A DNA stretch of 64,000 nt from Monosporascus cannonballus. Its lineage: Eukaryota; Ascomycota; Sordariomycetes; Xylariales. Where the stretch lies: the NCBI GenBank assembly GCA_004154925.1, contig QJNS01000086.1:132361-196360 (forward strand). Direction: 5' to 3'. Positions 23,750 to 37,391 of this stretch are shown here, in pieces. The notes below the pieces were generated by a model. That model did not search any database, was not told the DNA's origin, and saw only the letters and a list, made by a program, of their open reading frames with translations. Made by a program: the position numbers and the translations under genes. Position 1 is the first letter of the stretch. The number at the start of each line of letters is the position of its first letter.

Positions 23750-26700
23750 CGATCTTTTTTTTTTCTAAAATCTTATCTTTAAGAATTTTTTTTTCCTGGT
23801 AAATTTTTTTTATATATTTTTAATATGTTTTCCGGTATGTCCAAACGTCGTTTTTGTAAATCCGAATAACGATTTGCTTTGGTTAATTTAATTAAACTCA
23901 AAAGTTTTAATACGATATCTTGTTTTTTTTATTTTATTTGGCAACTTAATTACCAAATGATAAATAGGGTTTTTCGTTATAAGGAATATGTCTGTCGAGA
24001 TCGTTCGTATAACGGAATAAAAATCCTTATTTCCATGATTAATCGCCATATTGCAAAATCGAAAAAATTAAAAAAAAAGCTAGCGGCCGAAAAATCTTTG
24101 TCCGAAGTTTTTGCGCGGTTTTTTCGTATACGTTATTAGCGTTAACATTATCAATTTTAAGGTACGAAATTTGTTAATTGCGCCCTTTAATTTTTGGATG
24201 ATTTTAACGATTTTGCGTAGTTGAAATCGGAATCCGTAATTAAGGTTTAGGCCTTAGGAAAAGTGAACGTTATTAATTGGAATGCGGTGGACTAAAGGTT
24301 TCCTTCCGTAGATTTCGTAAATTAGGATGTTATTATTTTGGGTGGTTCCGCCGTTATTAGTAAAATTTTTTAATAGACGCTAGGCGCCCATAAGATTTTT
24401 GGTGGGTTTTTAGGTATTTTCGGAATCTAAGTATTTTTTTATTTAATTAGATACTAAATAAGTTTATTTTGTTTTTATATGTTAAAGATTTTCTTTACTC
24501 TGTATACTTATTCGTCCTTTATTTTTATATCGTTTTATGCCATATGCATTTTGATAATATTTATTATTAACTTAAATAAAAAAACGCAAAAAATTAAATA
24601 AATTTTAATTTTTGGTGGAAATTTTAATTAATAATTATTTTCTAAGATTTTTTTAACGATTTTATATGGACCGATATATTTGAAATCGAATTTTTGCTGG
24701 GTTATTTTATTTAAATGTTTTTTATAATAAGGAAAATTATTTTCCCTTTTTCAAAAATTAATTTTTTAACTTTTTCTAATTATAATATTTATTTATTTAA
24801 TTCCGTATAAATTTTAATTTTAATTTTTTGGTATAATTATTATAATTATTTTGATATACAAATTATTTTAATATTAATTAAACCGTTATTACGTACTTTT
24901 CTGTAAATTTTTAAAATAAAATTAAAATTTGGGTTTGCAAATATTATTTTGATATTTTTATAATAACTAGTATTATAAGTTAATTATGCGATCGGTAATT
25001 TTTTAATTTAATTATTTTATTTATAATTAATATAATATCGTAAGTAAGTTTTTAAAATTTAATTTATTTGTTTTGTTTATTTATTTATTTAAGGTTTAAA
25101 TACGTTAAATAATTTGTGATTTAGGCCGATTTATGTTATAAGGCTTTATTAAAATTTAAATGCAAATATTAATCATTTATTTAATATAATTTTTATTAGT
25201 AATTCGTATATGCTGAAAATATGTTTAAAGAAAATATATATTAATTATTCGGCGTTTGTATTTTCGTAATATAGTAAAAAATAGGAAAATTTCGTAAATT
25301 GATCGACGATTACGAAAATACTGTCGTAATATATTTCCGTAACTAGATTTTCTGACATAAAATATTTAATAATAAAGTTAAATATAATTAAATATTATAA
25401 TCGTTTTGTAATTAATAAGAGCTATAATTTTCCGTATAGCTTATGTCGTCGAGCCTTTGCTTTAACGTAAATATCGTATTGCCGTATAATTTTCTATATT
25501 ATTAATTTTATTTTAAGAAAAGAATATATGCATTAAAGTCGCTTTAGGGTTTTATGGATTTCTGAATATTTATGTAATTAATGTTCGTATATTTCCCGTA
25601 TTAAATCTTTTTAATATTTTTTTAGAATTTATATTTTATCCGATTTTTGGTTTTTTGAGAAACCGTCGTTATATTGTTAAATTTTCTGATACGTATCGCA
25701 AAGTATTGCCCGAATTGTCGTAATTTGTTATAAGCGTAAATGTTTTTTATGGTAATATTAAAAATTATATGGTTAATTTTGACTAATTTCTTTTTCGAAG
25801 TTTAGTTATTTGCTTAAAATATTTGTTCTATTATTTTTTAATCCTTTTTTATGGATAATAACAAAATTAAAGTTTATTAATTTTTTTATATATTTTAATT
25901 ATCGTCTTATAAGTTCCTTAGTTATGGTAAATCGAGTAAGATTTTGATAATCCGTATAAACCTTAATTTAATGCAAATTTCCTTTTAGGAAGTGCTTAAA
26001 CTTTCGAAATGCCATAATAATAGCCATAAATTCCTTATTTGAAATACCGTAATTAAGCTTAATTCCTTTTAATTTGTACGAAAAGAATATAATAGGGTAT
26101 AATTTGCTTTAATTATTTCGTTATCCGATTATTATGCTTAATACGTAATTCGAAATATCGGTTTTTAATTTAACGGGACGGTTTAAATTATATATAATTA
26201 GTACTAATTCGTTAATAATCGTATCCTTAATATCCTGAAATATCTTTTCCGTATTTGGCGTCTATTTGAATTCTTTTTTTTTTCGTAAAATTTGTTAAAG
26301 ATATAATTATTTTGCTAAAGTTTCGAATAAATTTTTTATAATAATTGGCAAATTTAAAAAATGCCTGTACTTTTTTTGATTATCGTTGGCGTTTATTATT
26401 CTGTGATTACAGCGATTTTTTGGGATTTATCCTGATATGCCCTGGGGTAATAATATGTCCTAGATATTCCATTTCCTATGTATGGAATTGATTTTTTTTA
26501 CGTTAATAAATAACCTTACGTTTTATAAAGCTTAAAGAACCTTATGAACATATTTTACATATGCTTTTTCTATTTCCGAAAAGATGAAAATATCGTCGAG
26601 ATAGTATACGACGAAAATATCGAGGTATTTTCGTAATACGTAGTTAACTATTTACTGGAAAATTGTTAATACGTTTATAAGTCCTATTAATATAATCAAA

Positions 26701-29687
26701 TATTTAAATAATCCGTATTTTATTTTAAAAGTTATTTTTTATTCGTATCCTTTTTTAATCCTAATAAGGTTATATCTATCTTTAAGATCGAATATTATAA
26801 ATTATTTGGTTCCGTAAAGTCGGTTTTTTATTTCCGTAATTAAGGGCAATAATGTTCGATTTTTGATAATAACGTTATTTAGTTATCGGTAATTAATTAT
26901 AAGTCGTAATTTTTTATTTTTTTAAGTACGAAAAATATCGGATATTCTGCTGGTAATTTCGAAGGTTAAATTTATTTTTTTATAACCGATTTTTTAGATA
27001 TTTTCTGAAAATGCGTAATTCGTTTTTACTGAAATTATAAATAAGGTAAAACTTTGTCGAAAATTTTTCCTTAAGGATTATTTTATGATTTTATTTGCTA
27101 TATCCTAATAATTTCGTATCAAGTTTTTTTTTGAAAAGTTATTCGTATCTGTAATATTATAATAATATATTGGTTAAATTTTTTAACTTTTTAAGTTATT
27201 ATTTTTGTTATTCCAGATCGTTATTTAATTATTTTAATTTCGCTTTAATAATAATAACGATACGTTATATTTTTTTCTGATACTTATTTTTTTTTGTATT
27301 TTGTTCCTTTAGGTAGTAAAGTATTTGTCGTATCTTTATGCCTGTATTCGTCGCCATTATCGATCGAATATTAAGATTTTAATTTTTTTTTCTTATTTAC
27401 TGATAAGGTATAAGGCGAACTTTACTTGGTTAATTCCGCTATTAATTAAAATTTTGTATTAACGTATTTATGGTAATTTTAAGATTATATCGTAATTCCC
27501 GAATAAAATAATATTAAAATTAACTATTTGGTATTATTTTTGGATAAAAATCTTAAAGTGATTAATTTCGCGTATGATTTTTCCGTTATCGTAAGCGAAT
27601 TCCTGACCTTTGATATTTATTGTTATATAAGATTTTAACTTGTATTTCTATGGCAGTTTGAGTTTATTAACCATATCCGGTGTAATATAATTTCCGCCTA
27701 AAGCTTTGTAATTTATTATTGCGATATATTAATGCGTTCCGATTCGTATATTTAAAGTAATAAAATTATTAACGTTTTTTATTATCGCGTTTAAAACCTT
27801 TTTTGGGAGTTCCTTTTAACTTTTTTAGGTTTCGTTATTTTGCGGTTTTTTTATAGGTAACCTTTTTTTTTAATTTTTATTCGAATTTATTAAGCTTTAT
27901 TTATTTTTTTATATATAACGTATTAAGTTATTGCATTTGTCGTTATTATTAGCATATTGTTCTTTTGAACCGTATTAATTATTCCTAGTTTTTTTGTAAT
28001 TCTTTTTTTTATTAAATAAATTATTTCCTTATATTTACGATTATATCCTATTATACGTTATTTTGGTTATCGTTCTAAAGATTTCTTATAAATTAACGTA
28101 TTTTTTTAATAACCTTTTTTTTAAGAATTTATAATAAATGCCAATTAAAAATAAAGGTCCGTAATAGCTTTTTGATAATATTTTTTTTACTGTACGCTGG
28201 ATTAATTTTTTTCCGTTTGGTAGTTGCATGATTTATAGTAACAAAAAAGGTTTTTTTGCGGGTATTATTTTTTTTCTGGCCAATTTTCCGTTTCGGCCAG
28301 CTGCTGGATATTTTCCGGGATTATGATTTTAAGTTTTTAATATTATTATTTATTATTATTGTTATATCCGGTACGGTTTAGAAAGTTGAATCCCTTATAG
28401 TACATACGAGTAATTTATGCGTAAATATATTATTTCCATTTTTTGTAATCGGGGTATTTTCGTCGTTGATAATATATGGCGTATATTTTGCCGTATTGAT
28501 TAGGGTTTCCGGGACAGATTTTTTCTGTCCAGTTCTGGTATTCGTATAATTATTTTTATAATGCTTTTTATTATGTTCGCGATATTTATTAAGTTAGCTT
28601 TTTGGCTTTTCGTATTTTTCGTCGGATTTCTTGTCGTAATAGTTCCTATTAAATTTTTTGCTTAAGGCTTAATGCGTATTTGGCTTGGATTATGTTAATG
28701 GTTTTGCTGTTATTTCCTTGGTTGTTTTTGGACTGTCCTTTCGGTATAGGGGTCCAGTTATCTTACCGTAGCTTTTTGAGTTTTTTGTATTTATAGGCCT
28801 TGTGTCCTATTTTGTCGCAATTAAAGCATTTAATCTGGTTACAATTTTGTTTATGGGTAACGCCGAGTTCCATAAGTTCTAATGCCGTTTTATAAGAAAT
28901 AAAAAGTGCGTTTCGTTTTTTCCCCTGATTGAACTTGTTATATTCCGAACGTAAAATATATTATCCTTTTTTTTGTTATCTTTTAAATTGTTAATTATTA
29001 ATCTTAATTATTTTTGCGATATACCGGTTTAAGGTAACTAGTTATTCGATCTAAATAATATTATTTTTTATATTATCTTTTAATCCTTTATAAAATATGT
29101 CGATAAAGGTATTAATTTCGTCGTTTTTTTATTTTACTTTAACTGTAAAACTTTTAAAGGTTACGGTATATTTGGACGTAAATCCTTTTTATTAAAATTA
29201 CAGGAATTATTAGGCCGCAGATCGTTTTTTATCCGGATTACCAAAATTATCGCGTATTTTATTTTCGAAATTAGTATAAGTTAAAAAGATTTCGTTAATA
29301 AAATTTTCTTTATTTATTTTTTTTATTTTTAGGAAATTTTTTATAATAAGCTTAAATTAATTAACCGTATTTTTTATTAGGTATGTTTTTATTATTAGGA
29401 CCATATTTGCTAAATTATTAAGGTTTAAAAAGCGAAAATAAATTCGTACTTAAGTTAAAAAAGTTTAAAGATTGCCTTTTTTTATTATAAGGTTCTGGTT
29501 TTTTAGGCTTTATGCAGGCGAGAAAAAATTAGGCAGGTGGCGTAACCTTAAATTATCGAACTTTTTTTAGTTCCCGAATTCGAACCTAAAGCTGTTAAAT
29601 AAGGGTTTTTTAAGCGTTAGTCGATATTTTGACAGTATTAAATATTATTTAAAATCTGACGGTATTACTAAATAAAAACTTATAACA

Positions 29688-30070
29688 TATAACGGCTAAG
29701 CAGTTTAACTAATTATTAAACCTTAAGTCGACGGGTTTATATTGGCAGAAGTATTATAAAAATTTAAGTAATAAATATAATAACGTATTATGTTTTGTAA
29801 TATTAAAAATGCCTTAAATAATAAGATATTATTATAAACTAAAATTATTTAAATTATGAAATTAATAAACGTATATATATTTTTTTAACTGGATTACCAT
29901 TAGTAAGTTAGTAATCCGGCTTACTGGCTTATCACCAGTAAGTTGGTAATCCGGCTTACTGGCTTACCATCAGTAAGTTGGTGATCCATTACGTAACCTG
30001 ATTTACATAGTTTTCTTGGCCTTCTCCGTTGCGACCGTTCCTGGAGGCCGAGGCTTGTCAGGTCGTAACA
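29688..30070 (-). repeat. 5' LTR of chromovirus A2
   Basis: 383 bp, from TATAACGG (mutated TGTGACGG) to GTCGTAACA. It carries the same 36-bp subrepeats as the 3' LTR. The differences seen between the two LTRs in the first 120 bp are all transitions. Confidence 0.9.
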
Positions 30071-30075
30071 AAAAG

Positions 30076-31722
30076 ATAATAATATAAGAAAATAAACTTT
30101 AAAGCGTTTTTTATTTAAGCGTAAATAAGAATTTTTAAGGTATTTAGTGTTAAAATTTTTAACTTATTAATTATATAGCGAAATAATTAATTTTTTATTC
30201 TTTTATATTTTATTTCTCTATTATAATATTAACGTTTTAATTCCGATTAAATATAATGTAATTTAATAGACAATTATATAATATGCGATATTTAAATTTA
30301 AATTAAATCGTATTAATCGAAATACGGTAAAGGATGTAACGGGTCGAATATTAACCGTTATATATATATAAAATTTTAGAAACCTTATTAATTATATTTA
30401 AATAACTTATTTAAATATATATTTTTCTTTAGAAAAAAAATAATTAATTAATTATAAAATCTGGTTAAACAATTCAAATTTTTACAAAATAGAGTTTTTA
30501 ATAATTTCGATATCGAAAAATTAATAAAACCTTTAAATTTTTATAATAGTATATTATTTTTAATTGGTTAAATTATTTAACAAACAAAATATTGCTTTGT
30601 TTTAATAATTTGTAATAATAATATTCTTACTATAAAAACATTTTTTAACGAAAAAAAATAATAAGATTTATAGAAAACGGAATTAAATATTAAAATTTTT
30701 AATATATTAATAATATTAATTTGCTTTAATAACTATAAGCTTATTAAATTATATAAGGCTTCTTTAATTAATAGAAGTTAATTATAATATAAATATCTTA
30801 AAAACATTCTTATATATACGTCGTAATAAAACCTTATATAAACTACAATATTCATAACCTTATATTATTTAAGTTTTAAATCGAATGGGATTATAATAAC
30901 TATGAAAGTTTGGAAAACTCACCGATAAATATAAACATATATATATTATTATACGTACTTTTAAGATCTTATTATTTATAAGATAAAATATAATTTATAT
31001 ATTTGTAAATAACTATCTTCCTTAGATTTATATTTCTATTTATTTTTAAATCAATATCTGCTTTTTAATAATATATTAACTAGTAACGGTTTAAAATTAT
31101 CTATTTTTATAATTATTTAAATAAGTTCTTTATGTATTTTGGTTTTTTTAAACGCATATATATTTAATCTTTTATAGTTTTCAGTGGTAACGATAAATCC
31201 CATTTATATATTTGATTTTATGATTTCAATATCTTATATATTAGTAGATTATAGGTTTTTCGATTATTGCAATAGGTATTTTGCATAATTAATTTTCTTG
31301 AGTTTCCGCCATTTATCGGCCGGCTATGAAAAACGTTTAAAAAATAATATATATGTTTCACAATTACTCTAAACATTTTTATAATATAACATATACGAAA
31401 GATATACGTTACCAATCTGAAAAATTGTTTTGTATTTTATAAGTATTTTAAATTAAATAATATAAGATATCTTTAAAATTATTTTTATCTTTTTTCTTAA
31501 TATAATAATCGTAATAATTATTAAAATAAATGTCGAAATGACATAAAAAAATATAATTCGAATATAACGGTTATATAAAAGATATTAACTTTTATAAATA
31601 AACGTATTTTTATTTATTTTATATATTATTAAAACTTAATTCTTTTAAAAAGTTTTCGATTTAACGATTACTTAAAATATTCCGTTAAAGCTTTTATTTT
31701 ATATATATATAGATAGATATTG
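30076..31722. other. AT-rich sequence without features
   Basis: Strongly AT-rich, with simple A/T runs. Open frames are at most 65 codons and lack motifs. No repeat shared with the rest of the window was recognised. Confidence 0.6.
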
Positions 31723-31727
31723 ATAAT

Positions 31728-31934
31728 TGTGAAAATACAGCCTCTATGAGGATAAGGCTGGTAGCCGATCAGCCACCGATCAGCCACCGATCTACTTACT
31801 AATATAAATCCACCATCTGGCACCTAATAAAAAACGCCAGATAAAAGTAACCTAATACATTTACTTTTTGGAATCTGCTTTATAACTAGTTAGAGATCAC
31901 CTTACTCCAGCTTACAGCTATCTATTATCTTAAA
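31728..31934 (+). repeat. Solo LTR, family C copy 1 (207 bp)
   Basis: Starts TGTGAAAATAC and ends TTATCTTAAA, with ATAAT directly outside both ends (31723-31727 and 31935-31939). The same 207-bp sequence occurs inverted at 53135-53341 with its own, different duplication. It contains two near-identical GATCAGCCACCGATC units and a TATAAATCC motif. No internal domain adjoins it, so it is a solo LTR or a very short LTR-like element. Confidence 0.8.
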
Positions 31935-31939
31935 ATAAT

Positions 31940-33960
31940 TTATAACTTAATTAAATAAACAGATTTATTAAAAAAATACCTTATAATTTGTTTTTATTAC
32001 TTTTTTAAAAAATTCAGTTTAAAAACTTTAATATTTTTGAAAAAATGACCTTTTTATTAAACTATAAGTTACGAATAATACCAAACTTATTTAATAAAAC
32101 TTTAAAGTTTCGTAAATATTTATAACTAAGACTAAAAATATATTAATACTATTTTATATTACTGTTATTCTGTTTTTACTTATATCTTTTAAACGTTTTA
32201 TGTTTCTGATTCAAATTTAAATATAAAATATTAAAAGTTTTAATTTAATACTAAAATATAGATTGTAATATATTTTAAGAAAAATAACCTTTTGAAAGTT
32301 TGTTATTATATTCAATTACTTATAAAAAAGTTTACATTTAATTTTTACAAGGCTTTAAAAATTATTTTAATGTATTAATTTACGTGCTGTATATTTCATT
32401 TTTGAAGTAAATAGTTTAATTGTAATTTAAATATTTATTGTAAACGAATATTACATGTTTATATCTTTTTCAGCTTTGCTCGAAATTTGTAAAATTAATA
32501 ATTATTAATTAATTTCATTTAAAAGTTTTCTTAAGATATTTAACGTTTTTATATTTTATTTTAAATCTATTGTAAGTAATGTATTTAATTATAATATAAT
32601 TTTAATCGCATTTTTTGATATAAAACAAAACTTAATAAATTATTTTCAAATTTAAATAACTTTAATATAAAGAATATATAATTTGATTATTAAAAGATAA
32701 TAAATTTATATTTTGTAAGTCAATGCATTATTGTTAAATTATAAATACTCTGCGAAAACTGTTATATTAATATTTTCGATAACGAATTAATTAACTGTAT
32801 TTATTAATATCAGAATAATTGAATTATACTTATTTAGTATGCAATTATTAAGTTTCTTTGGATTATAATATTAATATATATTTTTCGAAATTATTGAAAT
32901 ACTATTAAGTTCTATGTAGAGTTTTTATAATAAAATATATCGTATAAATTTAATACTTTTTAAAAACTTTATATAATTAAACTTTTAAAATCATATATTT
33001 ATTTTTTCAGGATCGTTAATTAATACAACATTTCTATTTATATATATTTTCTTACATTATTTAATATATGTTTAATTTTCAAAATATATTAAATACATTT
33101 TAATATATATTATTAATGTAAAATTCATAATAAAAGTCTTTGTAGCAAGCAAAAATGAAATGTTTATTACATCGCGTATATAATTAATCAAAAAGTGCGT
33201 TAATATTCGTTTTATTTTTCTTAAAAACAATTAATCTTTTTAAACAATTAACTTTTTATAATTTTTCAAATTAGGATAAATCTTTTCTTTAAAAATTAAT
33301 TAAAAATTATGAAGTTCTATATTAATATTGTTGTTCTTTTATTAAAACGAAAAGTTTTAAAATCTTATTAAAAACGTGTTTTAATATTAAATAACGTATA
33401 AAATATTTAAATACGTTTTATATTAAGTACTTGATGTCTTTAGAATATAACGTTTTCGTTTATTAAAACTTTAATACAAATCTATATTTTTATAACTTTA
33501 TAATTACAAGTGTTTATTCGCAATTTTCCTTTATATATAATGATTAATAAATTTAAATTGTTCAGAAAATGTTGTTATAATTGATAAAGTCCGTTAAAGT
33601 TTTATTAAAACTTAAAAACATTATATTTGCGGTTTTTATTATAGAATATAAATATATTATATTTTAATCTTGTAAAATATATATAAGTCGTTAATGTATT
33701 TAATTGTTATTTTCTTTTTTAAAATACCGTATCGTTATTTTAAAGTTATAATTTTTTGTCATTTTATAATTTATTATTTAATTATTTCTCTGCTCTCAAA
33801 ACTTACTTTAGTCGTTTGCAGTAGTTTCGTTAAAAATTAATTAAAAGTTTATTATCGTATATCTTACTTAATTTTGTTAATTTAATGTATTATTTTCAAA
33901 AGGTTTTTCTGAAGAAAACTTTTTAATTACTAAAAGTACCGATTTTAAGGGAACGGGATT
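31940..33960. other. AT-rich sequence without features
   Basis: Very AT-rich with no open frame of interest. Composition rises at about 33950, where the next island begins. Confidence 0.6.
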
Positions 33961-36644
33961 TTCGACATAATAACCTTCGTCCATTCCGTTCAAAGCTAAT
34001 TATATTAAAACCACGACATTTTGGTTCTTACCAACGGACGCTTTGTTGCCCGCCGGTGGATGGAAATTTCGAGTGGGTGGGTGGTTAGTGCGAACTCTAC
34101 TTTGAACGGCGGATACGATCTAACGTCTTGGATAGTATGGGAATTTTCCATCCCTTTGAACGCTTATTATTGCTGTCGTCTGTCATGTACTGGCCACCTA
34201 TATCCGTCGATCGCTTCGGGGTGTAGGGTCTGCGTGCCTATTTGTAAACCTGTCCCTGACGGTCTGTACTTGGGTCGAAGCTAACTTGTATCTTTCAGTG
34301 ATGATAATCTCTCCATATATGAGGGGAATAACCGGATATCAGCGCATGGAGGGCTAATTTGGGTTCCAGCCAATTCGGAAATTCGCTGCTGACCAAAACA
34401 GAGCCTGAGGGCCACGGCCCGCTGAATCGACTTTGCCATCCTAAAATGCAGGCCGGTGGCCATGACAGATTTCCAAAGTCATCAGCGACTTAATACTCCG
34501 CCTATAATGGAGCCAAAGCTGCGAGATTGATGATCATAACTATAGAGATGTCTCGATGAAGATGCCTGGATTTGGAGAGACCCTAACCTATTTTCAGTCA
34601 TTCTTCTGACCAGAGACGCCATGCCTGACTAACTGCGCCTACTTTTAGGTATAGGGAGACCAACAATGCAGCCCTGTCGAAGTGGTCGTGAGAAGTGAAT
34701 AGTGGCGGTGAGGTCTGCATGATTACCCCAGAGCCTTTAGCGGATCGGGTTCTAGTCAAAGAAAGGGGTTGCAGGGATGCGTTGTCAGACTGAGGAATTA
34801 TATATCCACCGCTACCTGCCCTTATACGGCTGATCGCGGCGTATCATAGTGATTGGTCTGGTAATCTCTATATGTAGGTCTTAGCTTTCGGATGGCGATA
34901 CTTAGGAAATATGGCATCCCTCAGCCACGAGTTGCTGCTAGGAGTATGACAGCATCGAGAGATGATTGCAAATTCAATTCAAAGTTGAAGGGTCGTTACA
35001 AACATAAACTTCCATGATCGAAATGAATGTGCATTTGTGCGCATGGCGATGACGGCCAAGGCCTTCGTTACACTCGATCCTATAAGGCTATCTGAGGATA
35101 ACGTACAGATTTGCCTATCTGGTAGTGGAAACTGGATGACAGGCGTTCGCGATGATTCGCTTACCTACCCAATTCGGATAAAGGATTTTTCTCCCATCAG
35201 CGCTTAGCCCCTGAAACAGGTTAGTGTTCTAAATTCTGTGCCTGATCCTTCCTATTCCGGTTTTACGTTGTATTGTGTCTTACTAACTCCTATAGATATA
35301 GAATAGGCTGCTTGCTTTAGAGGACTATCGATTTCCCGCTCGGCTCGTCCCCAATTGTCCGCGATAGCTCCCATCAAGGTTTCTACTCTTGCTTCCGGAA
35401 TTAGGCTGACTGGCTTCGATGAAATTATGGCAGGTGACATCGAGAAAATTCTAAACAGCCAAGAGTGACATGGACTACCCTTTAGTCTAATTAGAGCTCC
35501 GGATATGTGTTAAATATGGAGAGTGAGGGTCATCGTCTAAGACCAGAGCCGACTTCTCGAATCGGAACCGGTAGAACACAATGCTGTCTTTGGCAAAGAT
35601 ATATTTAAATTCGTCGAGAAGTACTTTTTTGGACTCTCTAGTCAGAGCTGTGTTCTAAGTATCCCCCCGGGGAATGGGAGTGTACTCCTGATGACCCTCG
35701 ATCATGCTGACATGTGTGCACGGATGACCATATTTGCCTCGGAGTATCTCAGTCTTTCAGCAACTCCGGCAGCTAAAGGCGAGAACACAACGTTCGGGCT
35801 GTGGCCTGTGTTTCCGGATTATGCATGCAATCTGTAGCCGTTTCTAGCAGTTCGCGGCAAGGCAAATATTGATGTAAAGGTTTTCCTAGACGACCTGTGT
35901 AGTCATTGAGCAGAGGTGACTATTCTCTGGAAGTATTAGAGAGCTTATAATTAAACAATTTTAAGAACTGGGCAGCTCCTTTGGGAATTGGGCTTATTCT
36001 TCACGGGCTGGGTAGGTCGTAAGGCTCCTGCAAGGATCGTCTGCCCAACATGCGGCCGAGTCCCAATTGGACGGTCTCAACGCTAAGGCAGTGTATCGAT
36101 CGTCATAGTAATCCAGGATCCTCACACGGCGGTAATTAAAGGGTAGCCATTGTCTCTGCAGAGTTGTGGCTCTACCCATATCGGTCATTCCAGTTCCAAG
36201 GGTCACTTAAGTGTACCTGCCTATGTAGGTAGGTCCCTGAAGCTGACGCTGACGCAGCGACCAAAACATCAAATATTCCATGTGGATGAGATATTATATA
36301 CTAGGCAGGCGCTTTACGGTTGAGCGGAACAGTCGCGCCACGTGCGATCTTCCACTCCGAATCTCTCGCAAAGCCACGGTGAGTTCGAAACACCCCTATA
36401 GGGCCGCGAACGTTGCATTCGAGACCGGTGGGCTTACATTTTCTTTGCCTTTATCGGACATTGTTTACACTTTAGAACCAGGAGAAACTAGTAAGACGGG
36501 CCAAGTAGCGGAGCCACACATCGGACATGCCAACAACGCGCCCCATGAAAGAGGCATCGTTCAGGCATGTAACCTTTACGTGGGGCTCAGGGAGTGTTAT
36601 ATGGAAAGAGGCCTGCAGAGGCCATCTAGAGAGCCTCGAACAGG
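33961..36644. other. Mid-GC island DNA without a recognisable gene
   Basis: About 2.7 kb of balanced-GC sequence with stops in all frames every 60-90 codons. Near 34070-34105 there is a sequence similar to one arm of the MITE-like repeat at 39216-39438. Nothing resembles a conserved protein, and no long repeats were seen. It may be decayed coding DNA, long regulatory sequence or a non-coding RNA locus. A 144-codon frame at 36280-36714 lies in the promoter of the next gene and has no gene-like features. Confidence 0.5.
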
Positions 36645-36650
36645 TATAAA
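36645..36650 (+). promoter_or_regulatory. TATA box of the barwin-like gene
   Basis: TATAAA about 180 bp before the ATG, followed at 36690-36740 by a CA/CT-rich stretch that resembles fungal 5' UTR sequence. Role inferred from position. Confidence 0.45.
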
Positions 36651-36830
36651 ATTACGAGAATCCCCCCATTATAGGGAAACTTCATTCGGTACCAATCCCA
36701 ACCACTCTCCTTAACCTCACAATAACACATCACATCCGGATCATCTTCTCACACTCAAAATTGTACGCCCAGATACCTCGGCTCTAGCAGCTGCATATTG
36801 AAAGTTCAGACCTAACATATGCCAGTCATT

Positions 36831-37391
36831 ATGTTGTCCATGAACAAGATCATCGCTGCCGTCGGCCTTGTTGTCGCCCCGGCCTTGGCCTACTCAGGTG
36901 ACCTGACCTGGGTATGTTCCTTAATGCTATCCTCATACATGCCGATTATAGTTAACCTTTAATATCAGTATAACCCTGGTCTCGGTGCTTGCGGTCGCAC
37001 ACACAACGACGGCAGCCCCGTCGTCGCTCTGGCTCGTTCCGAGTACGGCAACGACCCCAACCCTAACCTTGCCGCTGTATGCGGAAGGTGGATCGCCATC
37101 AACTGTAAGTAAATGTCCATATCTACATAAAGTCGCTTGTAACTCATAGCTGCGAGCTCCATTAGCCGACACATGCTTCTTCGTTCTGGCGTTTGACTCT
37201 CTGTTAACATATTTTTCTATGGCACATTGGCTGACTTAATATACTCAGATAACGGCAGGGTTATCCACGCTGAAGTCGCGGACAAGTGCTGGGACTGCCA
37301 ACCTGGCGACATCGATGTCTCCCCATCCCTGTTCTCTCAAGTTGCCGACCTGGGCGCTGGTCGCATCCGGGTTACCTGGGACTTCATCTAA
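36831..37391 (+). CDS. Small secreted double-psi beta-barrel (RlpA/barwin/expansin-like) protein
   Basis: Exons 36831-36911, 36969-37104 and 37249-37391, with GT-AG introns of 57 and 144 bp, give 119 aa. In-frame ATGs occur at 36819, 36831 and 36840; 36831 has A at -3 and is preferred. Residues 1-20 form a signal peptide ending APALA, so the mature protein starts near Tyr21. The mature part is one DPBB domain with Cys35, Cys65, Cys86 and Cys89. It carries the family motif DKCWDCQPGDIDVSPSLF, including the Asp of DIDVS that matches the conserved DPBB acid. There is no CBM63/expansin C-terminal domain. Related fungal proteins are secreted, often in plant interaction, and are thought to bind or loosen wall polysaccharides; this role is inferred. 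Splice junctions restore one frame without stops. Confidence 0.88.

Larger units (their letters stand above)
23364..30070 (-). mobile_element. Ty3/gypsy chromovirus, family A copy A2, complete
   Basis: This 6.7-kb element has two LTRs and the exact 5-bp target duplication AAAAG (23359-23363 and 30071-30075). Sense is minus. A gag zinc knuckle (KCFNCDKIGHKA) is readable near 28790-28845. A reverse-transcriptase box VVYYLDDIFIF is intact at 26584-26628. A C-terminal chromodomain remnant (KKYLDSENT) lies near 24360-24470. A polypurine tract adjoins the left LTR at 23750-23775. A chromodomain after integrase defines chromoviruses, whose integrases are thought to favour heterochromatin. All reading frames are broken by RIP-type changes. 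Confidence 0.92.

Noticed and set aside
36280..36714. 144-codon plus-strand open frame upstream of the barwin-like gene
   Set aside because: It lies over the TATA region and shows no signal, domain or coding-like composition.
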